The notes: a model not told the origin generated them from the sequence alone. Counted from the first letter of the stretch, positions 12,127-21,676 are shown. The stretch: DNA of 64,000 nt from Amycolatopsis umgeniensis (GCF_014205155.1 NZ_JACHMX010000001.1:2480001-2544000), one strand, 5' to 3'. Made by a program: numbers and translations.

Positions 12127-13164
12127 ATGGAGCCGTTGCCCGAAGACGGCGAACGGGACTGGGCCGAGCCAGGCGTCTACACGGTTTCGCCGGGGGTCCA
12201 CCGGATCCCGCTGCCCCTGCCGCAGGACGCGCTGCGCGCGGTCAACGTCTACGTCGTCACCGACGGCACGCGCCTCGTCCTCATCGACTCGGGCTGGGCG
12301 CTGGAGTCGGCGCGCGAACGACTTTCGCGCGGATTGAAGGCGCTCGGCGCCGATCTCGGCGACGTCGACGAATTCCTGATCACCCACGTCCATCGCGATC
12401 ACTACACGCTCGCCGTGGAACTGCGCCGCGAGTTCGGCGGCACGATCGGGCTCGGCAAGCTGGAGGAGCCTTCGCTGGTGCGCTCCGGGGATCCCGACCG
12501 CTTCCCGATGGAGGCGCAGGTCGGCCTCCTCGAACGCTGCGGCGCGGTGCCCGTGGTCGAGGAACTCGCCAAGGCCTTCGGCGGGGTCCGGCACACCGAG
12601 GCGCATCTGTGGGAGCTGCCCGACGATTGGCTCGCCCCCGGCAAACGCGCCATCGTGCCCGGCCGCGAGTTCGACGTCGTGCACACGCCGGGCCACACGG
12701 CCGGGCACGTCGTCTTCGTGGACGACGAAGCCGGGCTGGTGTTCTCCGGCGACCACGTGCTGCCGCACATCACGCCGTCCATCGGATTCCAGCCGGTGCC
12801 TGCCGAACTCCCGCTGAGGGACTACCTCGACTCCCTGCGCCTGGTGCGCGAGATGCCCGACCGGCGCATGCTCCCCGCGCACGGACGCGTCACCGACAGC
12901 GTCCACGCCAGGGTGGACGAACTGCTGGAGCACCACCGCGACCGGCTCGAGGTCATGGGCGCCGAGATCACCGCGGACGTCACGACGGCGTACGAGGTCG
13001 CGTTGCGGCTGGGCTGGACACGCAAGCTGCGCAAGCTCCCCGAGATGGACCCGTTCAACCAGATGCTCGCCGTCCTCGAGACCGGTTCTCATCTGGATCT
13101 GCTGGTGGCCCAAGGGAAACTGACCTCGACCGAGACCGACGGCGTGCGACACTACGCCTCGTGA
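12127..13164 (+). CDS. MBL-fold metallo-hydrolase
   Basis: A 345-residue metallo-beta-lactamase-fold hydrolase. The zinc motif is THVHRDHYTLA (HxHxDH form, about residue 90), further ligands are HTPGHTAGHVV and SGDHVLPH, and the C-terminal winged-helix part (TSYEVALRLGW-type segment near residue 285) is that of thioesterase/glyoxalase-like MBL enzymes. The substrate is unknown; a thioester or hydroxyacyl-glutathione-like substrate is plausible. The ATG at 12127 is chosen because GGAGG precedes it; an upstream ATG at 11968 would place the palindromic repeat inside the protein. The downstream GNAT gene overlaps it by GTGA. Confidence 0.88.
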   Translation: MEPLPEDGERDWAEPGVYTVSPGVHRIPLPLPQDALRAVNVYVVTDGTRLVLIDSGWALESARERLSRGLKALGADLGDVDEFLITHVHRDHYTLAVELRREFGGTIGLGKLEEPSLVRSGDPDRFPMEAQVGLLERCGAVPVVEELAKAFGGVRHTEAHLWELPDDWLAPGKRAIVPGREFDVVHTPGHTAGHVVFVDDEAGLVFSGDHVLPHITPSIGFQPVPAELPLRDYLDSLRLVREMPDRRMLPAHGRVTDSVHARVDELLEHHRDRLEVMGAEITADVTTAYEVALRLGWTRKLRKLPEMDPFNQMLAVLETGSHLDLLVAQGKLTSTETDGVRHYAS

Positions 13165-13604
13165 TCATCCGTCAAGCCCGCCGGGAAGACGTCGCGGCGA
13201 TCGTCGGGATGCTCGCCGACGACCAGATCGGCAGCACTCGTGATTCCACAGACGACCTCACGCCGTACCTCGAGGCCTTCGAGGAGATCGACGCCGATCC
13301 GTCGCACCTGCTGATCGTCGCCGACGACGCCGGTGAGGCCGTCGGCACGCTCCAGTTGTCGATCATTCCCGGCTTGGCCAGGAAGGGCGCGCTGCGCGGG
13401 CAGATCGAGGCCGTCCGGGTGCGGGCGAGCCATCGCGGCTCCGGCCTCGGCGGCGACCTGATGAAGTGGGCGATCGACGAATCCCGGCGCCGGGGCTGCG
13501 CCCTCGTCCAGCTGACGTCGGACGTGAAACGCGAGGATGCGCACCGGTTCTACGAGCGCCTCGGTTTCGAGGCGAGCCACACCGGCTTCAAGCTGAAGTT
13601 CTGA
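13161..13604 (+). CDS. GNAT family N-acetyltransferase
   Basis: A 147-residue GNAT enzyme. The CoA-binding stretch is VRVRASHRGSGLGGDLM (about residues 87-103) and the terminal RFYERLGFEASHTGFK motif is intact. Its GTG start overlaps the stop of the metallo-hydrolase (GTGA), so both are made together. The acceptor is unknown. The 3' end runs directly into family A palindrome copy 2. Confidence 0.88.
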   Translation: MIIRQARREDVAAIVGMLADDQIGSTRDSTDDLTPYLEAFEEIDADPSHLLIVADDAGEAVGTLQLSIIPGLARKGALRGQIEAVRVRASHRGSGLGGDLMKWAIDESRRRGCALVQLTSDVKREDAHRFYERLGFEASHTGFKLKF

Positions 13605-13606
13605 AC

Positions 13607-13677
13607 CCCCGCGTTTCGTCCTCTGGTTGCGGTAGTTGCACACGCAAGGAGCGCATCCAGAGGACTAATTGCGGGTT
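13607..13677. repeat. Family A intergenic palindrome, copy 2
   Basis: Same core as at 6252-6329 (GTCCTCTGG...CCAGAGGAC) between the convergent GNAT and mnmA genes, with two arm mismatches (TTGCGG against GCGCAT). The mnmA stop codon (13665-13667) lies inside the repeat, so the element supplies the end of that coding sequence. Confidence 0.85.
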
Positions 13678-14759
13678 TCCGAGATCTTCGCGCTTCCCAG
13701 CACGAGATCGCCTTCGGCCGCGTCGGTGCGGTACAGCACGACGACCTGTCCCGGCGCGACACCGCGCAGCGGCTCACGCAACTGGATGGTCACCTCGTCC
13801 TCCGCGACCTCGGCGACGGCCTCGACGATCCCGCCGTGCGCGCGCACCTGGACGACGCATTCGGTCGGGCCGTCCAGCGGCCGCTCGCTCGGCCAGATCG
13901 GCCGGTTCGCCTCGATCACGTTCACGCCGAGGTCCCGTGAAGAACCGACCTTCACGGTGCCCGAAACCGGCTCCAGCGAAAGCACGTAACGCGGCCGCCC
14001 GTCCGGCGCCGGAGCCTCGATGCCGAGCCCCTTGCGCTGCCCGACGGTGAAGCCGTGCACGCCGGTGTGCTCACCGAGCACCGCACCGGTCTCGGCGTCG
14101 ACGAGCTGCCCGGGACGCCGGCCGAGGCGCTTCTCGAGGAAACTCTTCGTGTCGCCGTCCGGGATGAAGCAGATGTCGTGGCTGTCCGGCTTGTTCGCCA
14201 CCGACAGCCCGCGGCTCTCGGCCTCGGCGCGCACGTCGGTCTTCCACGAATCACCCAGCGGGAACAGCGAATGCCGCAGCTGCTCCGGGGTCAGCGAGGC
14301 CAGCACGTACGACTGGTCCTTGCCGGAGTCCACACTGCGGCGCAGCTCGGGGACACCGTCCACAAGGGACAGCCGGGCGTAGTGCCCGGTGGCGACGGCG
14401 TCGAAACCGAGCGCCATCGCCTTGTCCAGCAACGCCTCGAACTTGATCTTCTCGTTGCAGGTGACGCACGGGTTCGGCGTCCGGCCGGCGGCGTACTCCC
14501 CGACGAAGGTCTCGATGACCTCTTCGGTGAAGCGCTCGGCGAAATCCCAGATGTAGAAGGGGATGCCGAGGATGTCGGCCGCACGCCGCGCGTCGCCCGA
14601 GTCCTCGATCGTGCAACAGCCGCGGGAGCCGGTGCGCAGCGTGCCGGGCTTCGCCGACAGCGCCAGGTGCACGCCGACGACCTCGTGCCCGGCGTCCACG
14701 GCGCGTGCGGCGGCCACCGCCGAGTCCACTCCCCCGCTCATCGCGGCCAGTACGCGCAT
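13665..14759 (-). CDS. mnmA: tRNA-specific 2-thiouridylase
   Basis: A 364-residue MnmA (TrmU) that thiolates U34 of Lys/Glu/Gln tRNAs. The PP-loop [10 protein letters not shown] (residues 8-17) binds ATP; the catalytic cysteines are in [12 protein letters not shown] (first Cys near 100) and [10 protein letters not shown] (near 195). The C-terminal beta-barrel contains [11 protein letters not shown]. The ATG at 14759 matches the standard N-terminus; a GTG at 14768 is a longer alternative. It follows the cysteine desulfurase that supplies the persulfide sulfur, with only 5 nt between them. Its stop codon falls within a family A repeat. Confidence 0.96.
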   Translation of the reverse strand: MRVLAAMSGGVDSAVAAARAVDAGHEVVGVHLALSAKPGTLRTGSRGCCTIEDSGDARRAADILGIPFYIWDFAERFTEEVIETFVGEYAAGRTPNPCVTCNEKIKFEALLDKAMALGFDAVATGHYARLSLVDGVPELRRSVDSGKDQSYVLASLTPEQLRHSLFPLGDSWKTDVRAEAESRGLSVANKPDSHDICFIPDGDTKSFLEKRLGRRPGQLVDAETGAVLGEHTGVHGFTVGQRKGLGIEAPAPDGRPRYVLSLEPVSGTVKVGSSRDLGVNVIEANRPIWPSERPLDGPTECVVQVRAHGGIVEAVAEVAEDEVTIQLREPLRGVAPGQVVVLYRTDAAEGDLVLGSAKISETRN

Positions 14760-14764
14760 CTTCC

Positions 14765-15967
14765 TCACACCTCTTGCTTCTGCGTCTGCTTGCGCATTCC
14801 GGCTAGTCCCGCCTGCCTCGCCCTGTCGACGACGCCCGCGATCTCCTTCGAAACCGCTTCAACGTCTTCCGGCGCCGAGGTATGCCCGAACGAGAACCGC
14901 AGCGACCCGCGCGCGGCCGCCGGATCGGCACCCATGGCCAGCAGCACGTGGCTCGGCTGCGCGACACCCGCCGTGCACGCCGATCCAGTGGAACATTCGA
15001 TGCCCTTGGCGTCCAAAAGCATCAAGAGACTGTCACCCGCGCAACCAGGGAAGGTGAAGTGGGCGTGCGTCGGCAGGCATTCGCCCCCGCCGCCGTTGAG
15101 CACCGCGTCCGGCACCTCGCGCCGGACGGCCTCGATCAGGTCGTCCCGCAGTTCGGCGACGCGTTTGGCGTACTCCTCGCGGCCCTCGACCGTGGCCTTC
15201 ACCGCCGTCGCGAACGCGATCACCGCGGGCACGTCGAGGGTGCCCGAACGCACACTGCGCTCCTGGCCACCGCCGTGCAGGACCGGAACGCAGGAGGTGT
15301 CGCGCCCGAGCAGCAGCGCGCCGACGCCGTACGGGCCGCCGAGCTTGTGCGCGGTCAGGGTCAGGGCCGCGGCGCCGCTCTCGGCGAAGTCGACCGGCAC
15401 CGCGCCGACGGCCTGGACCGCGTCGGTGTGCAGCGGGATCTCGTGCTCGGCGCAGACGGCGGCGAGCCCGGCGATCGGGTTGACCGTGCCGACCTCGTTG
15501 TTCGCCCACATCACGGTGGCCAGCGCGACCGTCTCGGGGCTTTCGCCGATGGCGGCGCGCATCGCCTCCGGCGACACCCGGCCGTCCTCGTCGACCTCGA
15601 CCCAGACGATCTCGGCGCCCGCGTGCTGCTCCAGCCACTCGACGGAATCGAGGACGGCGTGGTGCTCGACGGTGCTGCACAGCACCCGGCGGCGCTTCGG
15701 GTCCTCGCCGTTGCGGGCCCAGAAGATGCCCTTGACCGCGAGGTTGTCGCTCTCCGTGCCGCCACCGGTGAAGATCACTTCGGACGGCCGGGCGCCCAGC
15801 GCCTCCGCGATCACCTCGCGGGCTTCTTCGACCCGGCGGCGGGCCCGGCGGCCCGAGGAATGCAGCGCGGAGGCGTTGCCCACTGTGGACAGCGCCTCGG
15901 ACATGGCCGCTACGGCTTCGGGCAACATCGGGGTGGTCGCCGCGTGGTCGAGATAGGTCATCGCCAT
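14765..15967 (-). CDS. Cysteine desulfurase (IscS/NifS-like)
   Basis: A 400-residue PLP enzyme converting cysteine to alanine plus enzyme-bound persulfide. Visible: [10 protein letters not shown] at the start, the PLP lysine in [11 protein letters not shown] (about residue 203), and the mobile loop cysteine in [10 protein letters not shown] (about residue 325). It is directly upstream of mnmA, matching the Rv3025c-Rv3024c pair, so it probably feeds sulfur to tRNA thiolation and possibly Fe-S assembly. Start codons ATG at 15967 and 15961 are both possible; TACCCT precedes them closely, suggesting a leaderless or very short leader. Confidence 0.93.
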   Translation of the reverse strand: MAMTYLDHAATTPMLPEAVAAMSEALSTVGNASALHSSGRRARRRVEEAREVIAEALGARPSEVIFTGGGTESDNLAVKGIFWARNGEDPKRRRVLCSTVEHHAVLDSVEWLEQHAGAEIVWVEVDEDGRVSPEAMRAAIGESPETVALATVMWANNEVGTVNPIAGLAAVCAEHEIPLHTDAVQAVGAVPVDFAESGAAALTLTAHKLGGPYGVGALLLGRDTSCVPVLHGGGQERSVRSGTLDVPAVIAFATAVKATVEGREEYAKRVAELRDDLIEAVRREVPDAVLNGGGGECLPTHAHFTFPGCAGDSLLMLLDAKGIECSTGSACTAGVAQPSHVLLAMGADPAAARGSLRFSFGHTSAPEDVEAVSKEIAGVVDRARQAGLAGMRKQTQKQEV

Positions 15968-16009
15968 ACCAGGGTAGACCGCTCCGGGGCGTGACCAAGC
16001 CCACCCTGG

Positions 16010-17389
16010 TCAGCGGGTGGTGCCGCTCATAGCCGACGGCCACCGGCCGGTCAGCCGCACCCCCAGCAGCGCGATGCCGGTCAGCAGCACCGACAGCACC
16101 AGGATCGCCACCGAAGGCTCCTTCGCCGACGCCAGCGAGACGAGCAGAACTCCGCCCAAACCGATGGTCAGAGCCGATCCGACCCAGTCGCCGAGCTGCA
16201 GCGCCGACGTGTTGAACCCGCGTTCGGCCTCCGGCGAGTAGCGCAGCAGCAGCACCGAGATAGCGGGCATCGCGATCCCCATCCCGGCGCCGCCGACCGC
16301 CGACGCCACGAACGCCATCCAGCCGGGGAACGAGGGCAGCGGCACGAAGACGAAGATCGCCAGACCGGCCGCGACCAGCGCGAATCCGGCGCGCAAGGAG
16401 GTCTCGCGCGACCAGTCGAGCCTGCGACCCTGCAGCATCGAGCCCGCCGACCAGCCCAGCGCGGTGACCGTCAGCGGCAATCCGGCCAGCGCGGGGCTGT
16501 AGCCGTGGACCTCGGTCATCGTGAGCGGCAGGTACGCCTCCATCCCGGCGTACGCGCCCGCGATCAGCCCGCGGGAAGCGATCACTGTCGGCAACCCCGG
16601 CCGCGACGTCAGTGTGCCCGCGGGCAGGAGTTTGCGGAGCGCGTACGCCAGGGCCACCAGACCGGCGCCGCCGTAAGCCAGTGCCGCGAGAGACGGATGC
16701 TGTGCCGCCCAGGTGACCGCGGCGACGCCGAGGGCGGCGACCACCGCGGGCACGACCCCGGCACGGCTCGCGGACGCGCCGGGCACGTGGGCGGGCAGCC
16801 GGCGCGTGACCATCACCAGCAGCGCGAGCCCGATCCCCGTCAGCGGGATCAGCCCGAGGAACACCCAGCGCCAGCCGACGCCCACGGTCACCACACCCGC
16901 GATCGAGGGCCCGACCACCGCGGGCAGCACCCACGCGGCGGCGTTGGCGGCGTAGATCACCGGACGTTCACGGTCGCTGAAGGTGAGCGCGATCAGCAGT
17001 GACACCGAGACCAGCAGGAGCCCGGACCCGAAACCCTGCAATCCCCGGCCGAGCAGGAGCAACGGCATGTCATGCGCGAGCCCGGCCACCAGCAACCCGG
17101 CGGCGAACAGCGCGGTACCGGCGAGCAGCGCGGGCGCCGGGCCCTTGCGGTCGCCGAGGCGTCCGGAAAGGACGGTCGCGACCACACTGGCGACCAGGAA
17201 CGTGGTGAAGGGCCAGGCGTACAGCGCGAGGCCGTCGAGGTCGGCCACCATCGTCGGCATCGCGGTGGCGACGCCCATGCTCTCGAACGCGATGAGCGTG
17301 ACCATGAGCAGCAACCCGAACGTGGTCACGCGGTGCTCAGGTGTCCAGAGCACGCCCTTCGGCTTCGCCTTGTCCCCAGTGATCGTCAT
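16010..17389 (-). CDS. MFS transporter, drug-efflux type
   Basis: A 459-residue membrane protein with 12-14 hydrophobic helices. The loop 2-3 motif appears as LSGRLGDRKGPAPALL (about residues 75-90) and the motif C-like region is VLPAVVGPSIAGVVTVGVGWRWVF, both typical of antiporter-type exporters. The N-terminus has TAMPTMVADLDGLALYAWPF, seen in EmrB/QacA-like proteins. Substrate unknown. The ATG at 17389 is preferred over an upstream TTG. It is monocistronic between the cysteine desulfurase and a LuxR regulator. Confidence 0.87.
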   Translation of the reverse strand: MTITGDKAKPKGVLWTPEHRVTTFGLLLMVTLIAFESMGVATAMPTMVADLDGLALYAWPFTTFLVASVVATVLSGRLGDRKGPAPALLAGTALFAAGLLVAGLAHDMPLLLLGRGLQGFGSGLLLVSVSLLIALTFSDRERPVIYAANAAAWVLPAVVGPSIAGVVTVGVGWRWVFLGLIPLTGIGLALLVMVTRRLPAHVPGASASRAGVVPAVVAALGVAAVTWAAQHPSLAALAYGGAGLVALAYALRKLLPAGTLTSRPGLPTVIASRGLIAGAYAGMEAYLPLTMTEVHGYSPALAGLPLTVTALGWSAGSMLQGRRLDWSRETSLRAGFALVAAGLAIFVFVPLPSFPGWMAFVASAVGGAGMGIAMPAISVLLLRYSPEAERGFNTSALQLGDWVGSALTIGLGGVLLVSLASAKEPSVAILVLSVLLTGIALLGVRLTGRWPSAMSGTTR

Positions 17390-17508
17390 ACACCGAGCGT
17401 GCAACCTCCAGTTCGGTGGAGGTCAAGCGGTTCTGGAGTGGCTGGGCGACCGACGGGGCCGGACCGACACCTCACCGCCACGCGAAGCCACGGGCACCCG
17501 CGGCCCAC

Positions 17509-18783
17509 TCACGACACGTGACCGACGACCTCCAGCCGCAGCTCCCGCGCCAGCACGGCGGCCTCGCCGCGCGACGTGACTTCCAGCTTCCCGAGGATCT
17601 TCCGCACGTGGAACTTCACGGTGTGCTCGGTCAGCTGGAGCTCCTCGGCGATCTGCCGGTTCCTCTTGCCCATGGCGATCCCGGCGAGGACTTCGAGTTC
17701 GCGTGAGTTCAGCCTGTCCAGCGGGCGCAGCTCCGGGGTTTCCGCGACGCCCAGCGGCAGGATCGCGGTGATCGTGGCGCCCCAGCCGGGTACGGCGTCG
17801 ACCTCCCAGCGGCCGTCGAGCGGGGTGATCCGCTCGGTGAGACCGGTGGAGGGCACGGCGCGGGCGACGTCCGGGCCGTCGTCGCGCACGGTGATCCGGA
17901 GAGCTCCGCCGTCGATCAGCCAGGACGCCCGGACGCGGGTGCTGCCGCGTTCCAGCGCGGCGAGCACGAGACCCCGGGTGACCGTGCGCGCGGTGTGCGC
18001 GATGTCCTGCGCGAGCGGTCGCTCGTCGCCTGGTCCGGAGAGGTCGACGGTCACGTCGTTGTGCCGCACCAAGGGATCCAGCTGCGCGGCGAGGGTGTCG
18101 AACGCCGCCGAAGCGGGTTCCGCCGAGAGCTCCCGATCACGATCGGCGACCGAGCGCAGTTCGACGAGCGCGGCCGCGGCGAGATCGGTGGCGGTCTGGC
18201 GGGCGGCGGCGTCGCCGAGCTGACGGGATCGCAGCACGGCGAGCAGGGACGCCAGGGTGGTCGCGTGGGTCTGCCCCAGATCGGTGATCGTCTGCGCCCG
18301 CGCCGTCGCGGCCGCCAGGTTGCTCGCGATGATCTCGGGTTCGGGATCCGTGGCGCGCTGGGCGGCGTTCACGCTCACGATGTCCCACAGTTTGGCGACG
18401 ATCCCGAGCGCGAGTTCCGCGGGCGCGTCCTCGGTGGGGACGAGCGCGATCATCGCGCCGTTGCCGATCACCGGAGCCGAGCTCAGGACGACGAGTTTCC
18501 GGCGCTTGCCGCCGAGTGTCGCCTCGGTCACCACCGCCTGCCCCGGGACGCCGAGCGCGGCGAGCCGCTGCAGTTCGGCGCTCGTGACCGAGCCGGTGAT
18601 AGCCGGATCGCCGTCGACCTTGATCGGGATACGGGAGCAGTCGCCGGTCTCCATGGCGGCGGCCCGATGCGGCAGGACGGCCGCGGCCGCCGCGGAGAAC
18701 CGCGGCAGGAATTCGGCGCGCGTGGCGGCGAGCATGTGCTCGACCTGGCTCAGCACGTACAGCGGATCCGACCACTCGTCCAT
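17509..18783 (-). CDS. LuxR-family regulator with ATPase-like domain
   Basis: A 424-residue one-component regulator. The C-terminal 60 residues form a LuxR helix-turn-helix (LNSRELEVLAGIAMGK, then TEHTVKFHVRKILGKLEV). Upstream, about residues 250-340 resemble a histidine-kinase ATPase fold (VRDDGPDVARAVPSTGL as an N/G1-box remnant), preceded by a helical segment without a clear phospho-acceptor His. The first 170 residues look like a GAF-type sensor domain. TACTGT with GGAG just before the ATG serves as -10 and/or ribosome site. It is divergent from a quinone-reductase-like gene, a likely target. Confidence 0.82.
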   Translation of the reverse strand: MDEWSDPLYVLSQVEHMLAATRAEFLPRFSAAAAAVLPHRAAAMETGDCSRIPIKVDGDPAITGSVTSAELQRLAALGVPGQAVVTEATLGGKRRKLVVLSSAPVIGNGAMIALVPTEDAPAELALGIVAKLWDIVSVNAAQRATDPEPEIIASNLAAATARAQTITDLGQTHATTLASLLAVLRSRQLGDAAARQTATDLAAAALVELRSVADRDRELSAEPASAAFDTLAAQLDPLVRHNDVTVDLSGPGDERPLAQDIAHTARTVTRGLVLAALERGSTRVRASWLIDGGALRITVRDDGPDVARAVPSTGLTERITPLDGRWEVDAVPGWGATITAILPLGVAETPELRPLDRLNSRELEVLAGIAMGKRNRQIAEELQLTEHTVKFHVRKILGKLEVTSRGEAAVLARELRLEVVGHVS

Positions 18784-18919
18784 GGCTCCACAGTAGGCGC
18801 GTCCTCGGTGAGCGACGCTGCTCTCCCGGCTAGTGAACACTGCTCGTCCGAGCGGTTCGGGCGGGGTGCGGGCGCCGGTTGACTGATCGCAGCGAAGAAA
18901 ATCCGATGAGGAGTGAACG

Positions 18920-19810
18920 ATGCGAGCGATCACCATCAGCCAGTACGGCGACACCGAGGTCCTCGAGGCGGCCGAGGTCCCGGTGCCGGAGCCCGGCCCG
19001 GGTCAGGTGCGGGTCGCGGTCAAGGCCGCGGGCGTCAACCCGATCGACTGGAAGATCCGGTCCGGCGCCATGGCGGAGGTCCTCCCGGTCGAATTCCCGC
19101 ACATCCTCGGCCTGGAACTGGCGGGTGTGGTGGACGCGGTGGGCGAAGACGCCGGATTCGCTGTCGGGGACGAGGTCTTCGGCTGGTCCGACTCCGGGGC
19201 GTACGCGGAGTACGCGCTGGCGAGCAAGCTCATCCGCAAACCCGCCGGTCTTTCGTGGGCCGAAGCCGCCGCGCTGCCCATCGTGGGAGAGACGGCGTTG
19301 CGGGTGCTGGGCGAACTCGAAGTCAAGCCGGGCGAGACGATCGTGCTCCACGGGGCGAGCGGCCAGGTCGGCCGGATCGCGACGCAGGCCGCGGTCGCGC
19401 TGGGCGCCACGGTCATCGGGCTGGCGGGCGCTTCGTCACTGGATGAGGTGAAGGCGCTCGGCGCGGTGCCGGTGCAGTACGGCGACGGCTGGGTGGAGCG
19501 GGTCCGCTCGGTGGCTCCGGACGGTGTCGACGCGGTGTTCGACGCGGCGGGCTTCGGGGTCCTCGCCGATTCCGTCGCGCTGCTCGGATCACCCGACCGG
19601 CTGATCACCATCGCCGACCCGGCCGCGTACGCGCAGGGCTTGAAGTTCTCGGCGGGTGGCGAGGAAAGCGCCGCGGTGCTGGAGGATCTCGTCTCGCGGG
19701 GGCTGAAGCTCAAGCTGGGGTCGGCTTACGCGCTCACCGATGTCGCCGAGGCGCACCGCGAGAGCTTCACCGGGCACGCGGGCGGGAAGATCACGCTGAC
19801 CTTCGAGTGA
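18920..19810 (+). CDS. NADP-dependent quinone-oxidoreductase-like enzyme (MDR family)
   Basis: A 296-residue medium-chain dehydrogenase/reductase without zinc ligands. The N-terminal GroES-like domain has GVNPIDWKIRSG, and the nucleotide site is VLHGASGQVGRIATQAA (about residues 143-159). Members reduce quinones or enones with NADPH. GATGAGGAG lies 6-10 nt before the ATG. Divergent from the LuxR regulator across 136 nt that must hold both promoters; regulation by that protein is inference. Confidence 0.88.
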   Translation: MRAITISQYGDTEVLEAAEVPVPEPGPGQVRVAVKAAGVNPIDWKIRSGAMAEVLPVEFPHILGLELAGVVDAVGEDAGFAVGDEVFGWSDSGAYAEYALASKLIRKPAGLSWAEAAALPIVGETALRVLGELEVKPGETIVLHGASGQVGRIATQAAVALGATVIGLAGASSLDEVKALGAVPVQYGDGWVERVRSVAPDGVDAVFDAAGFGVLADSVALLGSPDRLITIADPAAYAQGLKFSAGGEESAAVLEDLVSRGLKLKLGSAYALTDVAEAHRESFTGHAGGKITLTFE

Positions 19811-19811
19811 G

Positions 19812-19889
19812 CTGAAGGGGCCCATACCCGCATGAGACACGGCGAAGGACGCTTTCACCACGTCTCATGCGGGGAAAGTTCCCTTCAGC
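19812..19889. repeat. Family B intergenic repeat, copy 1
   Basis: CTGAAGGG at 19812-19819 is complementary to the CCCTTCAG at the right edge; inside, CGCATGAGAC and GTCTCATGCG pair as a second stem. It sits between the convergent oxidoreductase and acyltransferase genes. Related copies lie at 40874-40951 and 59561-59608. Confidence 0.8.
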
Positions 19890-20775
19890 CCGCCGGAGTC
19901 CGCGCGGGGGCCGGGGCAGGGGTGGGAGCGGGGGCACGCCGCCGCCGCTGCACCGGGATCTGCACCCGGCCGAGCGCCGCCTGCACCGCGGATTCCGCCA
20001 GCAGCGCCAGTTCCCGCCGGTCCGACGCGCGGCCCGGCGCGATCTCCGGGCACACGTGCACCTCCAGCACCAGACCGCGCAACGCCGCCACCCGCCGCAG
20101 CGAGGCGATGAGCGACTCGGGTCCGATGAACGCCGGCTGCGTCGTCTCCCGTCCGTCGGCGAGCCGGAAGCGCAGGGCGAGCGGCCGCACCGGGACACCG
20201 CCGTCGATCGCGGCCTGGAACGCCGCCGGACGGAAGCGGCCCGAGCCGAGACCACACCAGGTGGTGCCCTCCGGGGTCACGCTGACGAGTGATCCGCCGC
20301 GCATCGCGTCGGCGAGTTCGTCCATCGTCGCGGGCAGGCTGCGCAGGTTCTCCCGGTCGAGGAAGATGCTGCCGCCGCGGCGGACCAGCAGGCCGAGCAC
20401 CGGCCAGGCGCCGACCTCCTTCTTGGCGAGCGCCCGCATCGGCTGAATCGCGTTGACCGCGATGATGTCCAGCCACGAGATGTGGTTGTTCACCACGAGC
20501 GCGCCACGGCCGGGCACGGCGCGGAAACGCTCGTCGCCGAGGACGCGCAGCCGCACCCCGAACGACTTCAGGATCCCCGCGAACAGCAGGCGCACCAACC
20601 GTTCCCGGGGCATGCCGCGCAGCACGAGCACCAGCGGCGCGGCCAGGAAAGCGCCGGCGATGACGCCGATCGCCGCGGCGAACCGCAGGACGCGCCGCGG
20701 GAACGCCACCGTCGGCGCCCCTTCGGTCAGGCAGCCGTCGCCGCACGGCGACTTCGGCATCCAGGCGTGAGTCAT
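19885..20775 (-). CDS. PlsC-like 1-acyl-glycerol-3-phosphate acyltransferase
   Basis: A 296-residue membrane-associated acyltransferase. One or two hydrophobic helices (about residues 28-60) precede the HX4D catalytic motif NNHISWLDI (near residue 100), a GGSIFLDR segment, and the substrate-binding VTPEGTTW. The C-terminus is Pro/Ala/Arg-rich. It overlaps the upstream GNAT-like gene by ATGA; the pair matches Rv3027c-Rv3026c and the OlsB-OlsA arrangement for ornithine-lipid synthesis, where this enzyme would add the second acyl chain. That product is inference. Confidence 0.87.
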   Translation of the reverse strand: MTHAWMPKSPCGDGCLTEGAPTVAFPRRVLRFAAAIGVIAGAFLAAPLVLVLRGMPRERLVRLLFAGILKSFGVRLRVLGDERFRAVPGRGALVVNNHISWLDIIAVNAIQPMRALAKKEVGAWPVLGLLVRRGGSIFLDRENLRSLPATMDELADAMRGGSLVSVTPEGTTWCGLGSGRFRPAAFQAAIDGGVPVRPLALRFRLADGRETTQPAFIGPESLIASLRRVAALRGLVLEVHVCPEIAPGRASDRRELALLAESAVQAALGRVQIPVQRRRRAPAPTPAPAPARTPAG

Positions 20776-21554
20776 CCCTGCACTCCCAGGAAGAACTTGA
20801 GATAACGCTCGTCGACGTTGTGCAGATCCAGCAGGACGAAGAAGTCCGCGACACCGAAATCCGCGTCCAGCGCGGGCGGGCCGTAGATCTTGGCGCCCAG
20901 CCGCGTGTACCCCTTGATGAGCGGCGGGAGGATCGCGCGGGCGGGCCGCTCGAGCCCTTCGGTCCGCCACGGGTTCAGCGGGGTCACCCGGAGCGACTCG
21001 TCCGCGTAGTGCTTGGCGCGCAGGACATCCCAGACGCCCGCCGCGTATGCCCCGCCGTCGGTCAGCGGCACGGACGCGCAGCCCGCGAGGTACCGGTGCC
21101 CGGCCAGCAGCATGTAGCGCCCGATCCCCGCCCAGACGAGGCTCACCACGGCACCGCTGCGGTGGTCGGGATGCACGCACGAGCGGCCCGTCTCGACCAG
21201 CGAAGGACGCAGTGAGTCGAGCGCCGTGAGGTCGAATTCGCTGTCCGAGTAGAGCTTTCCCGCCCGTACCGCCCGATCGGGCGGCAGCATCCGGTAGGTA
21301 CCCACGATCTCGCCGGTGTTGTCGTCCCGCACCACGAGGTGGTCGCAGAACTCGTCGAAGTAATCGACGTCGAGGCCGGGTACGGGGGAATTGAGCGTCG
21401 CTCCCATTTCCTCGGCGAACACCCGATGCCGAAGGCGTTGCGCGGCAACGACTTCTTCGTTTCCGTTGGCGACGAGGAGTGAGTAACGCGGCGCGTCGGC
21501 CGGGAGTTCGACACCTGCCTGGTCAGTACTGACGAGGAGCTGTGACGTCGTCAT
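20772..21554 (-). CDS. OlsB/hemolysin-type acyl-ACP N-acyltransferase (GNAT fold)
   Basis: A 260-residue protein of the Acetyltransf_5 type. Motifs: RLRHRVFAEEMGA (about residues 40-52), DYFDEFCDHLVV, GTYRMLPP, and ETGRSCVHPDHRSGAVV. The family includes OlsB, which links a 3-hydroxyacyl chain to ornithine, and autoinducer-synthase-like proteins. The ATG at 21554 follows a weak -10 (TAGACC) whose upstream edge overlaps a GC-rich palindrome. With the overlapping PlsC gene it may make an ornithine-type aminolipid. Confidence 0.82.
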   Translation of the reverse strand: MTTSQLLVSTDQAGVELPADAPRYSLLVANGNEEVVAAQRLRHRVFAEEMGATLNSPVPGLDVDYFDEFCDHLVVRDDNTGEIVGTYRMLPPDRAVRAGKLYSDSEFDLTALDSLRPSLVETGRSCVHPDHRSGAVVSLVWAGIGRYMLLAGHRYLAGCASVPLTDGGAYAAGVWDVLRAKHYADESLRVTPLNPWRTEGLERPARAILPPLIKGYTRLGAKIYGPPALDADFGVADFFVLLDLHNVDERYLKFFLGVQG

Positions 21555-21564
21555 AAGCAAGGTC

Positions 21565-21580
21565 TACCCCTCGGGGGGTA
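21565..21580. promoter_or_regulatory. GC-rich palindrome at the acyltransferase promoter
   Basis: TACCCC-TCGG-GGGGTA has perfect 6-bp arms and abuts the candidate -10 of the acyltransferase pair, placing it at about -11 to -26 from the start codon. A protein bound here would block transcription. A similar ACCCC/GGGGT palindrome lies before the ClpN-like gene (43923-43937). Confidence 0.5.
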
Positions 21581-21676
21581 CCAACGACAATGCGCCCGAT
21601 GGCCGAATAGTGCACGTTCAGTTAATTGCGGGTTCTCAGGCTTCTCTCAGGGTGGAACATCACTTTCGGATCACAG

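Noticed and set aside
15033..16934. A 633-codon open frame on the minus strand across the cysteine desulfurase and MFS genes
   Set aside because: It is out of frame with both well-recognised proteins and Arg/Gly-rich, so a composition artefact.
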